Notes: generated by a model not told the origin, from the sequence alone. Shown: positions 10,911-24,057, counted from the stretch's first letter. The stretch is 64,000 nucleotides of DNA from Ctena decussata (GCA_963989385.1 OZ022515.1:12432803-12496802), one strand, 5' to 3'. Program-made: numbers and translations.

Positions 10911-13743
10911 ACAAGTAATATGACAACTAGATGAAATATTCTGCAGTTTAAATTTTTTAGTCTTTTATAAACCTGCAGAAATTAAACATCCGCAGAAAAT
11001 ACCCGCTATGCACTACAATATTTTAAGATTATATACAACTTGTTAATTAGAAAACGCATACTTACAAAAATAAATGAAGCAAAAGTGATTGGTTGTAGAA
11101 AGGTGCATAGAACTGAAGTGCGATAGAAATTAAATTCCGACAAGGTCAAGGGAATATTGTGTTAATTCTTTACGCCTATATTTCCATATCCTTCGTTGGG
11201 GACTTTAATTTTTTAAATATATAAATATATTCTAGTACAAAACTTTCGGCGTCCGTGTTGGAAATTTTAAAGCACCCTATATCATATATACTGGAGAAGA
11301 AAATTATAATAGGCTATTTCTGAAACACTGATAAATCGTATCAAAATTAAAACTGTCATTCTTCAAGGGTATTCATTTTCCTTGTTTTTTGTGTTTAAAT
11401 GTTAAACACATCGCTCTCAGATCGGTCAAGACAGGGCTAGAAGGCAAGACTATCCTCAAATTAAAGTGGTGTAAAATCCCCATAGTAAAATGATAGTGCT
11501 CTTATTTATACGGATGCGATCTTTGCAAGGAAAGAGATTTTTTTCTGCCAGGTAATTTTCAAAATGATTAAATTTTCAGTGTATGATGAAAATTTTACAT
11601 AACAAATCTGAAGAAATCGAACATTTTGCTGAACTGACTCACTATGGAACTTTTTAAAACTTTGACTTTAGGGGTAATGTCTTCCGAAAGACAAGTGTGA
11701 TGCAAACGTCAAACTCACAATTTTCAGTTGTTGATAATTAAAAGCAGAACAAAATGCCTAATGACCATGCCAATTAAAAGTTTTACATGCTACAGAGACC
11801 CAGAAATATCTCATAATTCCAATCCCTAACTTTTTTACACAGTATATTTCTCTGAGGTTTCTGAATTATGCCTTTACGTTAGCAGTCTGAAATATAAAAA
11901 TAACAGAATGCAGTTTACCTGCTTCCTACCTTCCTCGTTTATCGTGAAATGTTACAAGTAAATTAGCATACAGCTAGAGCTCCCATGATAAACTCAAATC
12001 AATATGCACAGCCTTATTGATTGACAAAATATATATACCCTATAAATTCTTTGTCTTAATTACGCATTATCAAGTTTTCTTAATTGCATTCCTAGAACGG
12101 GACACAGAAATTCCTAGAACGGGACTGTCACACTAAATTTAACCTCAAACATATTGAATGTGAATTGAGCCAAAAATATCTGATTTGATAAGGCCTAAGT
12201 AAGCCCCCCCCCCTCCCCCCTCCCCCCCCTGGAAATTTGTTTGGCAAAAGTTCTATTTTCGTGATTATAAAAACATCGTAAACGACTGCGTAATATGCCG
12301 CCGCTGCGAACTTTACATGTATTACGTAGGTTGATCATAAAATAATGGAAACACCTTTGTATATTAGTTTATTATCTATAGAACTAAGTATCCTTCATGT
12401 ATCACCAAAGAGTGGCTTTTGAGCTTTCGAATTCATGTTTGAAATTGAAATTTTAACGTGTTACCATAGCAGCATACGACGTCACGTTCATGCTGGGTAC
12501 TGCGTGTGATTTTTTTCGACGTCATTTTGGTAAGGAGGTGCTTGTATTATGCGTATGCGATATGTAAAGAGAAATCGAAATTTAAGGAACCCCGTCCATT
12601 TAAGTTAGGTTGTGGCTTTAGAAACACACATATAATGATTCTGAATGAAAAGGTTCTAAAAACTTGCAAGCTCTAAAGCTGAAGCAGGGGTCAAAATAAT
12701 TGACTTTTAGCGAATTTGAAATTTTATTTCGTTATTTCAGGTATTATGCTAAAGTAAATTGTTATCAAGTACAGGATGATTTTGGTTCTTTCTGCTATAC
12801 AATTTTCCCAAGACTCTGTTTGTTGAATTGCAATGACGTCACAATTCTGGTCCCTCCGGCTTAAAATCAGAGAAAATCGTCATATTGTACTTGACCAAAT
12901 GCCTATCACGGTCTGTTCTTCTTCCAGGTTTGACAGCAAGTCATGAATAACTGTATTTTCTTTTAGTATCCGAGCCTTGCATGAAGCAACTACACTATCA
13001 CAAACTTTTATCCATTCTTTGATACTAATCAGCAGCAAATATACATGACAATATGCAAAAAATTAGAGACTAAACCCTTATAGGTTTAAGGCATCGTTGC
13101 AATGACATCGATATTATTAAACCGTACTTTAGGACTTAATGATATGTCATATGCTTGCTTTTTAGGTATTATATGTCTGAAATACTGTTTTGACACAAAT
13201 GCTAGTTTCCATTATCTAATGATCATCCCTCGTAACTCCGGGACAGGTAAGACAATATGGTTTCTTTTAAAAGAAGCCAGGTAAGGGTCGTAGCTGCACT
13301 TTGAGATTATTTGAATTGTACTCTAAGAACATGGTTTTCCTTGTTCAGTTGTTAAGATAATTGACTGAAGTGTCAATGAGAATTACCGCCAACTCCCGGA
13401 AAATCCCTCAAACACTTAAAAGATATGTCCGAAGATGACCAAATGCTTAAAAGAAAAGTGCACTTTTTGCCTCTTTTTCTCCAATTATTTTACAAAAAAT
13501 GTATGTAGCGGCTCACGCTTGGTACTAGTGCGTTCGTAGTAATTATCGGCATCTTTTGTGATGTATAATTCGGAGGCAAATTCAAATTAAACGACTATAT
13601 TGATACAAAAACACTGGCAGTCTTTATTTTCATGCGAATGCAATTTATCACGCCAACAAGTAGTTTTATTGATCACTTGCTCAGGTAACCAACCTAACTG
13701 TTTATAGATAACCTGCGTCGCACTGCTGTATGAATTAAGCACA
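10911..13743. other. no gene recognised; C-rich run near 12204
   Basis: AT-rich sequence without convincing exons or high-copy repeats. A C-rich run lies at about 12204-12231. The short duplicated phrase 'cctagaacgggac' occurs at about 12091 and 12114. Confidence 0.5.
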
Positions 13744-14200
13744 ATGGATAGCACCGGAGGCCTCCGTTCGTTTGGAAATAACAGGTTCTGCGGTCTTCAA
13801 AGTGTCCGAGGTATACTTATAAAACTTGTTGGCTTGTGTGGATACAGGGCAATAAGGAGTAGCGTACATCATATTTTCTGTCAGCCAGAAAGTTTTCTCG
13901 CGTCAGTGAAAATACAGAAAGCTAAGCATATGAAACTTAAGTCGTTGATTCTGGCATATACAGAGAAATCAAAATTAATAAGATGCCTGCATATATGAGG
14001 TTGGTTTAAACGATATTTTATTAACTATAAATTACATGCATATACTACAATACACTTTCAAAAGTATCAGGATTTGACAGTTAGCAAAATGCTAATTCCT
14101 GAAATAATATGAAGTTGTGAGGCTCGTTTAAAAAGTCATTGTCACAATTACGCATGAATACGCTACGGCCGTCGAAAGGATATGTAAACGCTCTAAAATG
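13744..14200 (+). repeat. family K repeat, copy 1 (interrupted)
   Basis: The blocks 'ttctggcatatacagagaaa' (about 13950) and 'aattacgcatgaatacgcta' (about 14147) are contiguous in copy 2 (15500-15735). They are separated here by about 95 extra bases, so this copy carries an insertion or copy 2 a deletion. Confidence 0.6.
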
Positions 14201-14463
14201 GTATAAATGGGAGCTTGAACGCCATAAATCACCGTTTCTTGTCAATTTAAGTTGAAATATGAGCAAATCCAGGCTAAAAAGCAATTTTTCACTTTCACAC
14301 CATATCCTTTCGACGACCACAGGCTTCAAGAAACCGTGGTAAAAGGGGGTGGAGAAGAATATTTGACGCTAAATTTTGACTTGCTTACTTGCTTACAATC
14401 GATAGGAGACATACTTAGCTTTACAACAAATGACACTTGTTTTCCGCATGACGTCAGAGGTCA

Positions 14464-14642
14464 CGGCGCAGCAGGAGCGGGTCCAGAAATTTTGAAAAGG
14501 GGGTTCAAATTAGCTGAGGGGGTGGGGGGTCGATTTGTGCAGTTTTACCAATTTTTCCTGAATTTTGCCATGGAAATGAAATAATTAAGGCTGAAGAGGG
14601 GGTTCGTTCCCCCCGAACCCCCTCTGGATCCGTCACTGCGCA
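14464..14642. mobile_element. short TIR element with G/C-rich subterminal runs
   Basis: The ends are imperfect inverted repeats: 'gcagcaggagcgggtccaga' on the left and 'tctggatccgtcactgcgc' on the right. Inside are 'gaaaagggggttc' and 'gggttcgttccccccgaacc', the second a perfect small palindrome. Non-coding, about 180 bp. Confidence 0.6.
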
Positions 14643-15340
14643 GGGGTCTACCTACCAAGAAAGTTGCACACGGACTTGTTTGTCTGTTTCTTGGCCAACC
14701 GGGGTTCAACTGGTGGTCTTCTTTTGCTCCAGTGTTCCAGTGGTGTTGCTGTCGCCCTAGGGATCTCCAGGTGTGTAAACACATTTTGGCAGTCGAGTCC
14801 TCATCCTTGTTTCATCACTGTCTTTTCTTGATTTTAATTGTTGCCCGTGATGACTCTCTGATGAGTTAGGGGACCTTCATACGAACCAAACTACAAACTT
14901 ATTGTGTGCACCGCGGCGGAGGGTCAGGGTGAAGATTTGGGCCCAGTAAAACCGGTTTAAACCCCCAGTAGTTATTACTGACCGTCCCAAGGCGGTACTT
15001 TTGTTGCTATTGTGTTTGTTTTATGCTCGGTGCTGTTTAATTTATTGTGTTCTCATTTAACCCTTCTATAGAAAAATAGAAAATAGGTAAAAATAGTTGC
15101 TAAATAATTTTGTATAATTTGCTTAGTCTGTTGTAACCCTTCTGTTGGTCTAAATTATTTAGTTCAGTAAAGATAGCTGAGTTGCGAAGTATTTGGGAAA
15201 GAGCTTCTGACTCGGCTTACCACTTGTAATTTATTGTTTGTTGGAATGTCTTTGTCAATCTTTTTGCCTTTGATGTTAGGGATGGGGTTTGGGATCTGAT
15301 TCAGTCAGTTCCTGAAGTGTAGTAACTGTTACTCTTTTTT
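14643..15340 (-). repeat. family F repeat, single-armed copy (internal part plus arm)
   Basis: Reverse complement of the 20560-21250 arrangement. 'gtctgtttcttggccaaccg' and 'caactggtggtcttcttttg' match its internal region and 'actgaccgtcccaaggcggt' the conserved arm block. The distal end (15040-15335) matches 885-1185. It directly abuts the TIR element at 14464-14642 and lies between the two family K copies. Confidence 0.75.
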
Positions 15341-15499
15341 TTTCGATTTTGCTACAGATCTTTCACTGTTTTCCTCTCTTTTTCTTTGTCTTCTTATTTT
15401 TCTTTCTATTGCGCGTTTATCCCATATATTTCTTTTGGCCCAGCTTGTTTGGTAAGATTACCAGGGCGGGTACAAAAAGTCAAGGTAAAAGCCGAATTT

Positions 15500-15735
15500 C
15501 CGATGTGAATTTTTCAAGTTTATTTCGGCATTTGAAAGCGTCTAGTTGCCTCCCAGTATACATCTTAGAACTGATATTAAGAGCCTGCAAGGCCATGATT
15601 CTGGCATATACAGAGAAATAAGATGAAATTAATAAAATGCCTGCATATATAAGGTTGTGAAGGTCGTTCAAAAAATCATTGTCAGCAATTACGCATGAAT
15701 ACGCTACGCCCTTCGAAAGGATATGGACTTCAAAT
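15500..15735 (+). repeat. family K repeat, copy 2
   Basis: Shares 'gattctggcatatacagag', 'aaaatgcctgcatatat' and 'caattacgcatgaatacgct' with 13744-14200. Non-coding. Confidence 0.6.
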
Positions 15736-16019
15736 GTATACGGTTGCCTGTCACATATGTAAGTAACATTAACGTTATTGGCTTCACTGAGGATCAAAAA
15801 GATTACAAAGCACAATTTCTATAATAATAACATTTTCTTCTAATCAAGCGTGTATTTGGATAAGAAGATGTAGTTAACAATGTCTTTCATTAGAAGGGTG
15901 CACTAACGTAGTCAAACTGAAGAAATTGTATCTCATTCGCATTTACTAGGTATTTCAATTAGTTGTAAAAACACCTATAATGACAGAAAATATTCTTTAA
16001 CAAAATATTTACAGATGTA

Positions 16020-16150
16020 CATGTTGTTTATTCGGCGTGTCTTTCGTACACTTTTGTCAATTTCTGTGTGTATGTGCTTCTTTCCTTATTGGTTTTGAGA
16101 GCGGAATGTGGGATTTGATTGTATTGATTCCTGATAATTGCCTATATTTT
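16020..16150 (+). repeat. family F terminal fragment
   Basis: Matches the last ~120 bp of the right arm of the foldback at 2099-3313, including 'gcgtgtctttcg', 'gaatgtgggatttgattgta' and 'cctgataattgcct'. Confidence 0.7.
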
Positions 16151-16299
16151 TACTTTGTGCTCAACACATTCAATTTCATGGCGAAGGGTAGGGTAAGGAA
16201 ATGTCATCACAGAAACATCTGCACCACTTTAACTTCGATACCCACCTTTATTTGAACGCTCTCTGGTTGTTCTAAGCCCTGGTACCAACAGAATATTTC

Positions 16300-17580
16300 T
16301 ACCCTATGAGTTAAAAAAGAAATGCGTTTCACGTCACCGGTTATGCATCGCTGCTTTCAGTACTTCCCCAGGTGTATCCATGGAGCATGTTTGAAAATTT
16401 TAGCCCTTGTAGTTACTTAAAACCTGAGGTAAACGCAAGCTGTGAATATTTTTCTCCTTCACTCAACCGTTGAATATATATGTCATGGTCAAATGTTCAT
16501 CGCTGCTTTTCGTAGATCTTTCTCAGACTAATACTTGCAGCAAGTTTGAAGAAACTAGCCCTTGCGGTTACTAAGAAACTGAGCTAAACGCAAAAGGTAA
16601 ATATATTTCTATGTTCGTTCAACCGTGAAATAAAGGTCAAGGCACGTTATGCATCGCTGCTGTAAGTAAATCTTCTCCAGATGTATCTACGGAACAAGTT
16701 TGAAATCTCTGGCCCTTGTGGTTACATAGAAACTGAGCTAACCGGAACAGCCAAGTATTTTTTCTATGTTCAATCAACAATGGAGTATAATTCACGGCTC
16801 GTTTGCATCGCAGCCATCAGTAGATCTTCCCCAGATGTATCTATGAAGAAAGTGTGAAGACTGTAACCCTTGCAGTGGCTTAGAAGATGAACTAAACTCC
16901 ATAGGTGAATACTTTTTCTGCGTGTTCAAGCAACTGTGAAATATAGGTCATGGCCCAGTATGCATCGCTGCTTTCATTAGTTTTTTCTATATTCAATCAA
17001 CCGTGAAATATAGGTCTTGGCACAATATGCGTTATGCGTCACTGTTTTCAGTAATTCTTTCCCAGGTGCATATGGGTGCTCTATGGAGCAAGTATGAAGA
17101 CTCTAGCCCTTGTGTTAACTCAAAACCTGTTCTGTGCGAAAACATTTTTAATGTCAAGTAGTTTTTGAACATTTTTCTATGTTCAATTAACCGTGAAATT
17201 AAGCCTCCGATATGCATCGCTGCTTTCAGTAGATCCTGAGGGTAATATTTTTCTATGTTTAATCCTTATGTGCAATGGTACTTTTAGTAGATTTTACGAA
17301 GACGTATTCATGGAACAAGTTTGTAGACGCTAGCCCTTGCGGTTATTTAGAAACTGAGCTAAACGCAACATGTGAATATATTTTCTAGGTTCAATCAACC
17401 GTGAAATAAAGATCATGACAAGATATTTATCTGTTGCGTTAAACACAGTGTCTAGGTAACCGCAAGGGCTAGAGTTTTTAAACTTGTTCCATGAATATGT
17501 CTGGGGAGGATCTACTGAAAACAGCGATCATATTGAGCCATGATCTTTTTTCACGGTTGATTGAACATAGAAAAATATCC
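16300..17580. repeat. tandem array, ~155-bp unit, with an inverted last unit
   Basis: The word 'gcatcgctgctttcag' or a variant recurs at about 16345, 16497, 16651, 16805 and 16962 (spacing 152, 154, 154, 157), then less regularly at 17036 and 17214. Each unit also contains 'agcccttg', 'aactgagctaaacgca' and 'ttctatgttcaatcaaccgtg'. About 17440-17575 is the reverse complement of one unit. Non-coding. Confidence 0.8.
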
Positions 17581-17879
17581 ACCTGGACAAACACACGCGC
17601 AAAACAGACAAATGCACAAGAAGCAGAATAATCAGCTCCCTCTACCCCAAGTAAGGTGATCAGAATGCTTAAAACACACATAGTAACTAGGATAAAGAGC
17701 AGAATAAAACTGTATAATATAAAGAGCCTCTTGGTTAAAACCTCAAAGCAACACAGGATTAAGAATAGCATTGTCACTGCCGCTTTAGAACGGCCGGCAG
17801 CATAAACTACCAAGGGTTTTGAAAAGTTATTTTACTGTCAACAAACTTCATCCAGGTCCCGAGAAGACTAATTGATGTA

Positions 17880-18430
17880 TGTATCTGATATCTTGGGATA
17901 ATGACTCATAATGACTCAAAGTCTGACCTTTACTAATAGTAGGGTTCAGTATGTTTCAAAGTTTGACCGCAAACTAACAGTAGGTCATAGTGACCTATAT
18001 TTCATGGTTTAGTGATTTTGTCTTATATCTTGAATACTATTAGATTTACGGACATGATTGATTGTGATAATGACTGAGTATGACCCACAGTTTGACCTCA
18101 AAGCAAACAGTAAGTCACAGTGACCTATAATTCATGGTCCAGTGGTTTTGCCATAAATCTTAAATAGTACTAGATATACGAGCATGATTGCTTTCGTTAA
18201 TGACTCTGTATGACCGGATATTTGACCTCAAGCTAACTGTAGTTCAGTGTGACCTATATTTCATGGCTAGTGATTTTCACACAGTATTTCATGGATTAAC
18301 TCATGCTTCTGTTAATGGTTTGGGCTAACACTATGAGTGACCTCATATTGACTGTAGCTCAGTGTGACCCCTAATTCACTGTTTATTGATATTGTCATAT
18401 CTCTGACCATACGTTCAGGTTGGAATTATT
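17880..18430. repeat. family L tandem array, ~115-130-bp unit
   Basis: 'tgacctatatttcatgg' or variants occur at about 17991, 18121, 18250 and 18365, each preceded by 'tttgacctcaa' and 'cagtgtgacc'-like words. A reverse-complement relative lies at 49120-49290 and 49740-49885. Confidence 0.7.
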
Positions 18431-18560
18431 CTTAGTAGAGCTGATAATTCTGACACAGCAGTTATTCTCAATATTATACTTGCGAGTGTTACAGTCGAGC
18501 TCCCGCAACGTCGCGCTTTATTGTCTTCTGACAATTCTTTTTATAGCGGGGCGTTTATAT

Positions 18561-18909
18561 AGAGGATCTTACATGAGTGCTCATGTATTATTGAATTTAT
18601 TAAACGAGTTGGGGAAAAAGATAAGATGCGAGGCTATGCCGAGCATCTTATCGCTTCCCCAACGAGTTTAATAAATTCAATAATACAGGAGCACGAATGC
18701 AAGATTCTATTTATCATGTGACACTAAAATCGCATTTTATTAGCAAAATTTGCACTAAAACGTCACGATTTCGCCATTAGAAAACGCGACGTTTTAATGG
18801 ACGTCAACGTATAACGTTACGACGTAATTAGCATATTTAATCCAGTAGTGGATTATCGTTTTTAATGCATGGCTTTATTACACTCTCAGATGCGACGTCA
18901 TATGATAAA
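18561..18909 (+). mobile_element. family A hairpin element, copy 1
   Basis: Begins 'agaggatcttacatgagtgc'. A hairpin of about 65-bp arms follows (stem words 'attgaatttattaaacgag' and 'gataagatgcgaggct', with their inverses), then about 200 bp bounded by 'tttatcatgtgac' and 'gtcatatgataaa'. Nearly the same 350 bp recurs at 45251-45600 and, inverted, at 58682-59033. Non-coding. Confidence 0.85.
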
Positions 18910-20540
18910 AGGTTTTAGAGTATAATGTTTAAATATGGGACAAGTCTGCGTACGTGCAACCAATCTGTGAAAGAATTCGAGAGCATTTGGTCGCACGACC
19001 CATACATTTCTTATACTGTTTGGTTTCACATGTAATTTAAAAAAACTCTATATATAAACCTTGAGAACGATTGGATCTTAAGAAAACCTATATTCACGTG
19101 AATGTAAATTAACAGTGAGCTCTTGTCCAGGCTGACAAGGGCAAGTGCAGTGGACATATTATATATGTAATATCTAACTAATGTTGCATATATAAAACAC
19201 GATCTACGCTATTCAGAAAATTGATTGCGCATTCGCTGCCTGCTATTGGCATGTGCAGTTCGCGGTTGGATTTAGATTTTTTTCATTGTGTAGCTCGAAG
19301 TTCACATAACTCTTATTTTCCTGAAACATCATTCTTTGTATAAATTTGTCATTGGATGTCCTTTGTTTCTTTATGCAAACTTGTCCTTGAAATTCGCAAA
19401 TATGACAAAAACAATTACGAGAAATATATCAGAAAACAGCTTGAATAACTTTTTGAAATATACCGCAAGTTTTTTAAAAAAAGGTGACACGTATATTAAT
19501 GATCGTAATTGTTCTAAAGTGGTCAGTTTGGTTTTATTATGCAGTAATGCGTATTAGAGATGAATTTGTCAAAACGTGTAGGCCCTGAAAAGACCTCTTC
19601 TTAGAAGTCTGATCTAGGTCTGCACATTTTTTTCAAACCTATCTTTACCAATAATAAGAGCTTTTACGGTAACATAAAAGACCTCTTCTCAGGTAAATGT
19701 GTATATTATTACGTGCAAATTACAGGAACACAGAAAACTATTAAAAAGTCTCTACGTTCATCCTCACATTGCATGTGCGACAAATCGACTCTGATAAAAC
19801 GGTGCGGATATCCTTTTAGATTTTTCAATTCTCTTTGTTTATTTATACTCTTTGCCTAAAGTTTACGTAATGTAAAAGTAAATATAACAAGATTATATAA
19901 AAAAATAACAACTATACTAAGAGGATTTAAAAACTTCCATTTTTTTATTGCTGGCTGATGATATTTTCACGAGTGACAGCGTTTAACTTTTTATGATAAA
20001 AATGCTTGAAACTCATCAAATATAAAGATTATGCAGTTTATTCGAATCATTTTCTTAAATGACGTCAGTAAAAGAGCGTTACATCTCTGAAATGCATAAA
20101 GACATGATATTAATATCCTAGGCAACATTCGTTTAGACGATTTCTTACTGTCTATATATTGTTACGTCATCCATGTTGGTTTGCAATTATGACTGCAGCC
20201 GATGCTGTCGCGCAAAACCGATTACGGAGACGGCGATGACGTAAGTTAACTTCATAGTCTCTGGTTTTTAGTTTCTTTTAGCTGCTTTTTTGTGGTCTTT
20301 AGAGATTCTTGTAAACCGCGCACGTCGTCGGAGATTGTAAATTGCCGTAATTAACTCATAAAATTGTCTCGCGACGTTATTTTTAGAATTTCAGCATTTA
20401 ACTGGCCCAAAAATCTGCACCCGTTTGCGATATGAAGGCATGTTATGCGAAATAAAGCTTCAGACCGACTTCAAACTTTTAAAAGTTGATTTGATATTGT
20501 AAGAGAAATGTTTCCTCAGAAAATTGTATACATGAAGTGA
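18910..20540. other. no gene recognised
   Basis: AT-rich. No supported exon, tRNA or high-copy repeat. Short duplicated phrases such as 'aaagacctcttct' (about 19588 and 19678) are the only local structure noted. Confidence 0.5.
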
Positions 20541-20559
20541 TTCATCTGTATGTAAAAGT

Positions 20560-21250
20560 AAAAAGTATGCAAAGACCAGGAACTGAAACAATCAAAATCC
20601 AAATCCAGCCCTCAAACCATAGTTGGAAACAACTAAGATTACAAATAATCAAGATACTGAGAACATATGGCCAACCGAGTGAGCAGCTTGTTCCCAAAAG
20701 GTGGCCACTCAGCAACCCAAACCGAACCAAAAATAATAATAACATACATAAGGTAAAACATCACAGAAACTCTGACACCAAAAACAGGCAACAAAGAACC
20801 ACAACAGAACTACCGCCTTGGAACGGTCAGTAATGAATTACTGGGGGGCTTAAATCGATTTTACAGGCCCAACCTCACCCTCAGTTTCTGAAGTGGTACA
20901 AAACATTTAGTTGGTTGTTCGGTTCGCATGATAACCCTCTAACTCGTCAATGAATCATCACGGTAAACACATAAATCAAATTTCAACACCATGAAGAAGC
21001 AAAGACGAGGACTCAACAGATACAACGGGCCGTCTGACAGGTGGAGATCCCTGTCCTGCCAAACAACCCCACTGGAAATCTGAAGCAAAAGAAGGTCACC
21101 AGTTGAGCCCCGGTGGACCAAGCAACAGACAAAAAGGCTCCGGTCCCAACCAACTAAAATATATAGCTTTAGGTCGGGGCCATCATAGAGTCTGACGACC
21201 GATCCCCCGGTGTGCAATTAAAGAGTGCAGCAAAGCTATCAACCGTGATT
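20560..21250 (+). repeat. family F repeat, single-armed reference copy
   Basis: Shows one arm followed by the internal region without the second inverted arm. Key blocks are 'caggaactgaaacaatc', 'ctaccgccttggaacggtca' and 'gaggactcaacag', ending in 'caaccgtgattggg'. Comparison with 2099-3313 shows that the foldback is this unit plus an extra inverted arm. A continuous 98-codon frame at 20537-20833 is low-complexity and not convincing as a protein. Confidence 0.75.
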
Positions 21251-21639
21251 GGGTTAATCACTAAGCATGCAGACTGTCGCATAACATTTAAATTATAGCC
21301 AATACGTTTGTGACGTATTATTATTTTTCGGAATTGATCAGTTCGGAATTTTCGTAAACTGTACTAAAACATGAGAAACACGTGCTTATTCCTGGCCGAT
21401 TCGGTTGAATGATTTCAAATTCGTGATACTGACATAATTAGCCATAGAAGAATATACATGTTGTGAAATTGTTGTGGGCGTAGCTCCATTTTTTTGATAT
21501 ATTCAAAAATAAAGGGTGAAAGTTTTTAAATCCTTTCGGTATATATTGTAATTTTTTGTGGAAGTAAATGTAGTCTCATCAGCCATCGAAAAAATAAGTT
21601 TTAGAAGCAACTGCGCTAAGCGCTATCAGACGTACATGG

Positions 21640-21905
21640 CCAAAAATTTGGGGATAAGTGTCTTGAAAATTGTCATTTGAGGAGGTAAATCATCAGTTTT
21701 GTGGTCGGAAATTTCGTTTTACGGCGACGCGCCAGTAGAGCCGTAAAACGCAATTTGCGACCATAAAACCGATGATTTACCTCCCCAAATGACAATTTAC
21801 AATACAGTTATCCCCTAATCGTATACCGCAGAATATACTGTCGCAAATTTTTGACGTTATCCAATCAGACGTCGCGTTACATACGTAAGTGCATTAGAAT
21901 GCACA
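21640..21905 (+). mobile_element. family C foldback element, copy 1
   Basis: 'gaggaggtaaatcatcagtt' and its inverse near 21765-21785, together with 'attgtcatttg' / 'caaatgacaat' and 'ggggataa' / 'ttatcccc', make long nested inverted repeats. The 3' part ('gacgttatccaatcagacgt') matches the reverse complement of 32095-32345. Confidence 0.75.
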
Positions 21906-22856
21906 TTTCGGGAAGAAAAATGTGAGTAAAGCAAATACAGAATTAATGTTTTTATAAACATCAAAATGAAACATTATTTTTTTTCGAAAATATGCGATTT
22001 TGGGGCATTTACTTATGCTCCGGTATTGTGCAGTGGTTACTTTAAGATCAATTTGAAACTAGGAAATATGTTTGTAAAACACTTTGTCTCCAACTATGTG
22101 TCTACCCTTGAAAAATAACATGTCACTAAAGGAAATGATTCGTACAGAAAACAAGAAATTCATTTAAAAAGAGATAATCGGCTTAGATTAAATAGAAGTG
22201 TGTATTGTAATATGTATAAGTCAGGTTCATGTAGGATATTGAATGTGCTGATCAGATTCTACGAATGCGCATGTTTATATGCATATTTCTTGTTGGTGTT
22301 GGGAAAATGATTTCGGAAATGCTACTGAAGTTTGATTGGGGTCTGTCTGTGTCGCACATAACAATGAGGATTTGTTGGCTGACCGCCCTATATACACCTT
22401 AAACGTGCCGCAGTTCCAACACAACACAAAAACTAAGCCAGCAACAATTATTTAATTTCGTCTTCGATTTCTGTGTCAAATTATTTTGTTGGTTTTATAT
22501 TTTACATGAGCGACATAACAGACGAATTCTTTGGCAAAAAGCAATTTGGACCCAAATATCTAGATTCATCACGACACGGTTTATAGGCCAACAGTGAAAT
22601 GAAATTGAAAGTAGAAAGAGAAAGCGAAAGTAAGCTACTTATATCAAAGTCCCAGGTGTATTTATATTGGCCAATGCAAAATGCCGGGTGTATTTATATT
22701 GGCCAATTAAATACTTAAAATGTAGGTCAATAGTAAGGTTATACGGCTAAAGCCGAAAAAAGATGTCATGTTAAAAGAGTTGAATAACTTCAACAGTAAT
22801 ATTTACACTATCTGATCATCATGGTGTTAATATTCGATTGATATTAATAAATACCT
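21906..22856. other. no gene recognised
   Basis: AT-rich. A local duplication of 'gtgtatttatattggccaat' (about 22657 and 22688) is the only clear structure. Confidence 0.5.
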
Positions 22857-23475
22857 TTATCATATGACGTCGCTGTTAATTAAGAACTAATTATATTTCA
22901 TTTTCCTTAGATGAACCTATTTCGGAGAAAAAGTGTTTAAACTTTCATGAACGTCAGTCGGTCACGCGACGTTGTTGGTACGCAACGTCACATGTAAACA
23001 AAAGACGCCATTGGCCGTTGAATGTTCTGTTGTACGTCACGTCATGGCGACGATCGTTGAACGTAAGCGGCTTACCTGTTGGTTAGTGACAGCATTTCGT
23101 TGTATATTTTACAGATGTTGCTTTTAAATATCAAAAAATGATGCTCAAAATAATTTTGAAATTAAATATAATTATAAGAGATAAATTTGACTTTCCCGAA
23201 GATCATGGAAGTATGAACACAATGGGTCCCGTGCAAAGTTAAGTTGAACGCCCTTCACTTACTTTGTACATGACCCATTGTCTTCATACGTCCATGAACA
23301 TCGAAAAAATGAAATTTATTTCTGAAATTAATATCGTTTTTCGGATGTTCATGAAAGTATGACGTTATGGGTTTCGAATGGTGTATGGGTTAAGAATGAT
23401 GCCCGAAGGGCGTCACATAAACTTTCCACGGAATCCATTACAGTCATACTTCCATGAACTGCCGTTAAAAGAAAT
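22857..23475 (+). mobile_element. family B double-hairpin element, copy 1, with a family A edge
   Basis: Starts with the family A terminal word 'tttatcatatgacgtcg' and then changes to family B. The shared B core includes 'cttacctgttggttagtgac' (about 23070). Two hairpins follow (about 23198-23310 and 23346-23458) with stems containing 'catggaagtatga' and an internal 'cgaagggcg'. Related copies are at 49300-49672 (inverted) and 60057-60600. Confidence 0.75.
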
Positions 23476-23550
23476 AGAGGATCTTACATGAGTGCTCATG
23501 TATTATTGAATTTATTAAACGAGTTGGGGAAAAAGATAAGACGCGAGGCT
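23476..23550 (+). repeat. family A half-hairpin fragment
   Basis: Identical or nearly so to the first arm of family A ('agaggatcttacatgagtgc', then 'gataagacgcgaggctt'), but the return arm is missing. It directly follows the family B copy, so the whole 22857-23550 block looks like an A element whose middle is B. Confidence 0.8.
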
Positions 23551-24057
23551 TTATCATGGATTTATCATATCAATGTTATATTTTCAATAATTTTTGATAC
23601 TCATTCGTGAGGTTTTGACTAATTTATCGCCAAGGAAAGGACAAAGAAAAATAATTAACCAACGTGTTTGGTCATGACGTTTAACAGTTGTCACTATGAC
23701 ATGACGTTTATTGAATGTTACACCAGGACCTTGTCAGACTGTGGCGCTGTAACTGCATGTCAGATTTGACTAAATGGTAATGAACGAATGCTTAAAACCG
23801 CAATGGCAACCATTTATAATTACCCTAATCATTGTATATTCAACAGCCAATACTTGCTACAGCAGAAACGGCATGGATCTTAAAGGTCGCGTTACCTGGT
23901 GCGCGATTATTAGTTGTCAATGGAGATAGTCACCATTGTCATGGATCTTATTCGCAATTTTGTGATACCTGTACTCTTTTACCCACTTCTTTTAATCGAC
24001 AGCGTTTAGGTTTCAAAGCTTGCTTACCGCTAATACAAACGTGGAATACAGCTATTC

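Noticed and set aside
20537..20833. 98-codon plus-strand frame
   Set aside because: Inside family F; other F copies do not keep it open and the composition is low complexity.
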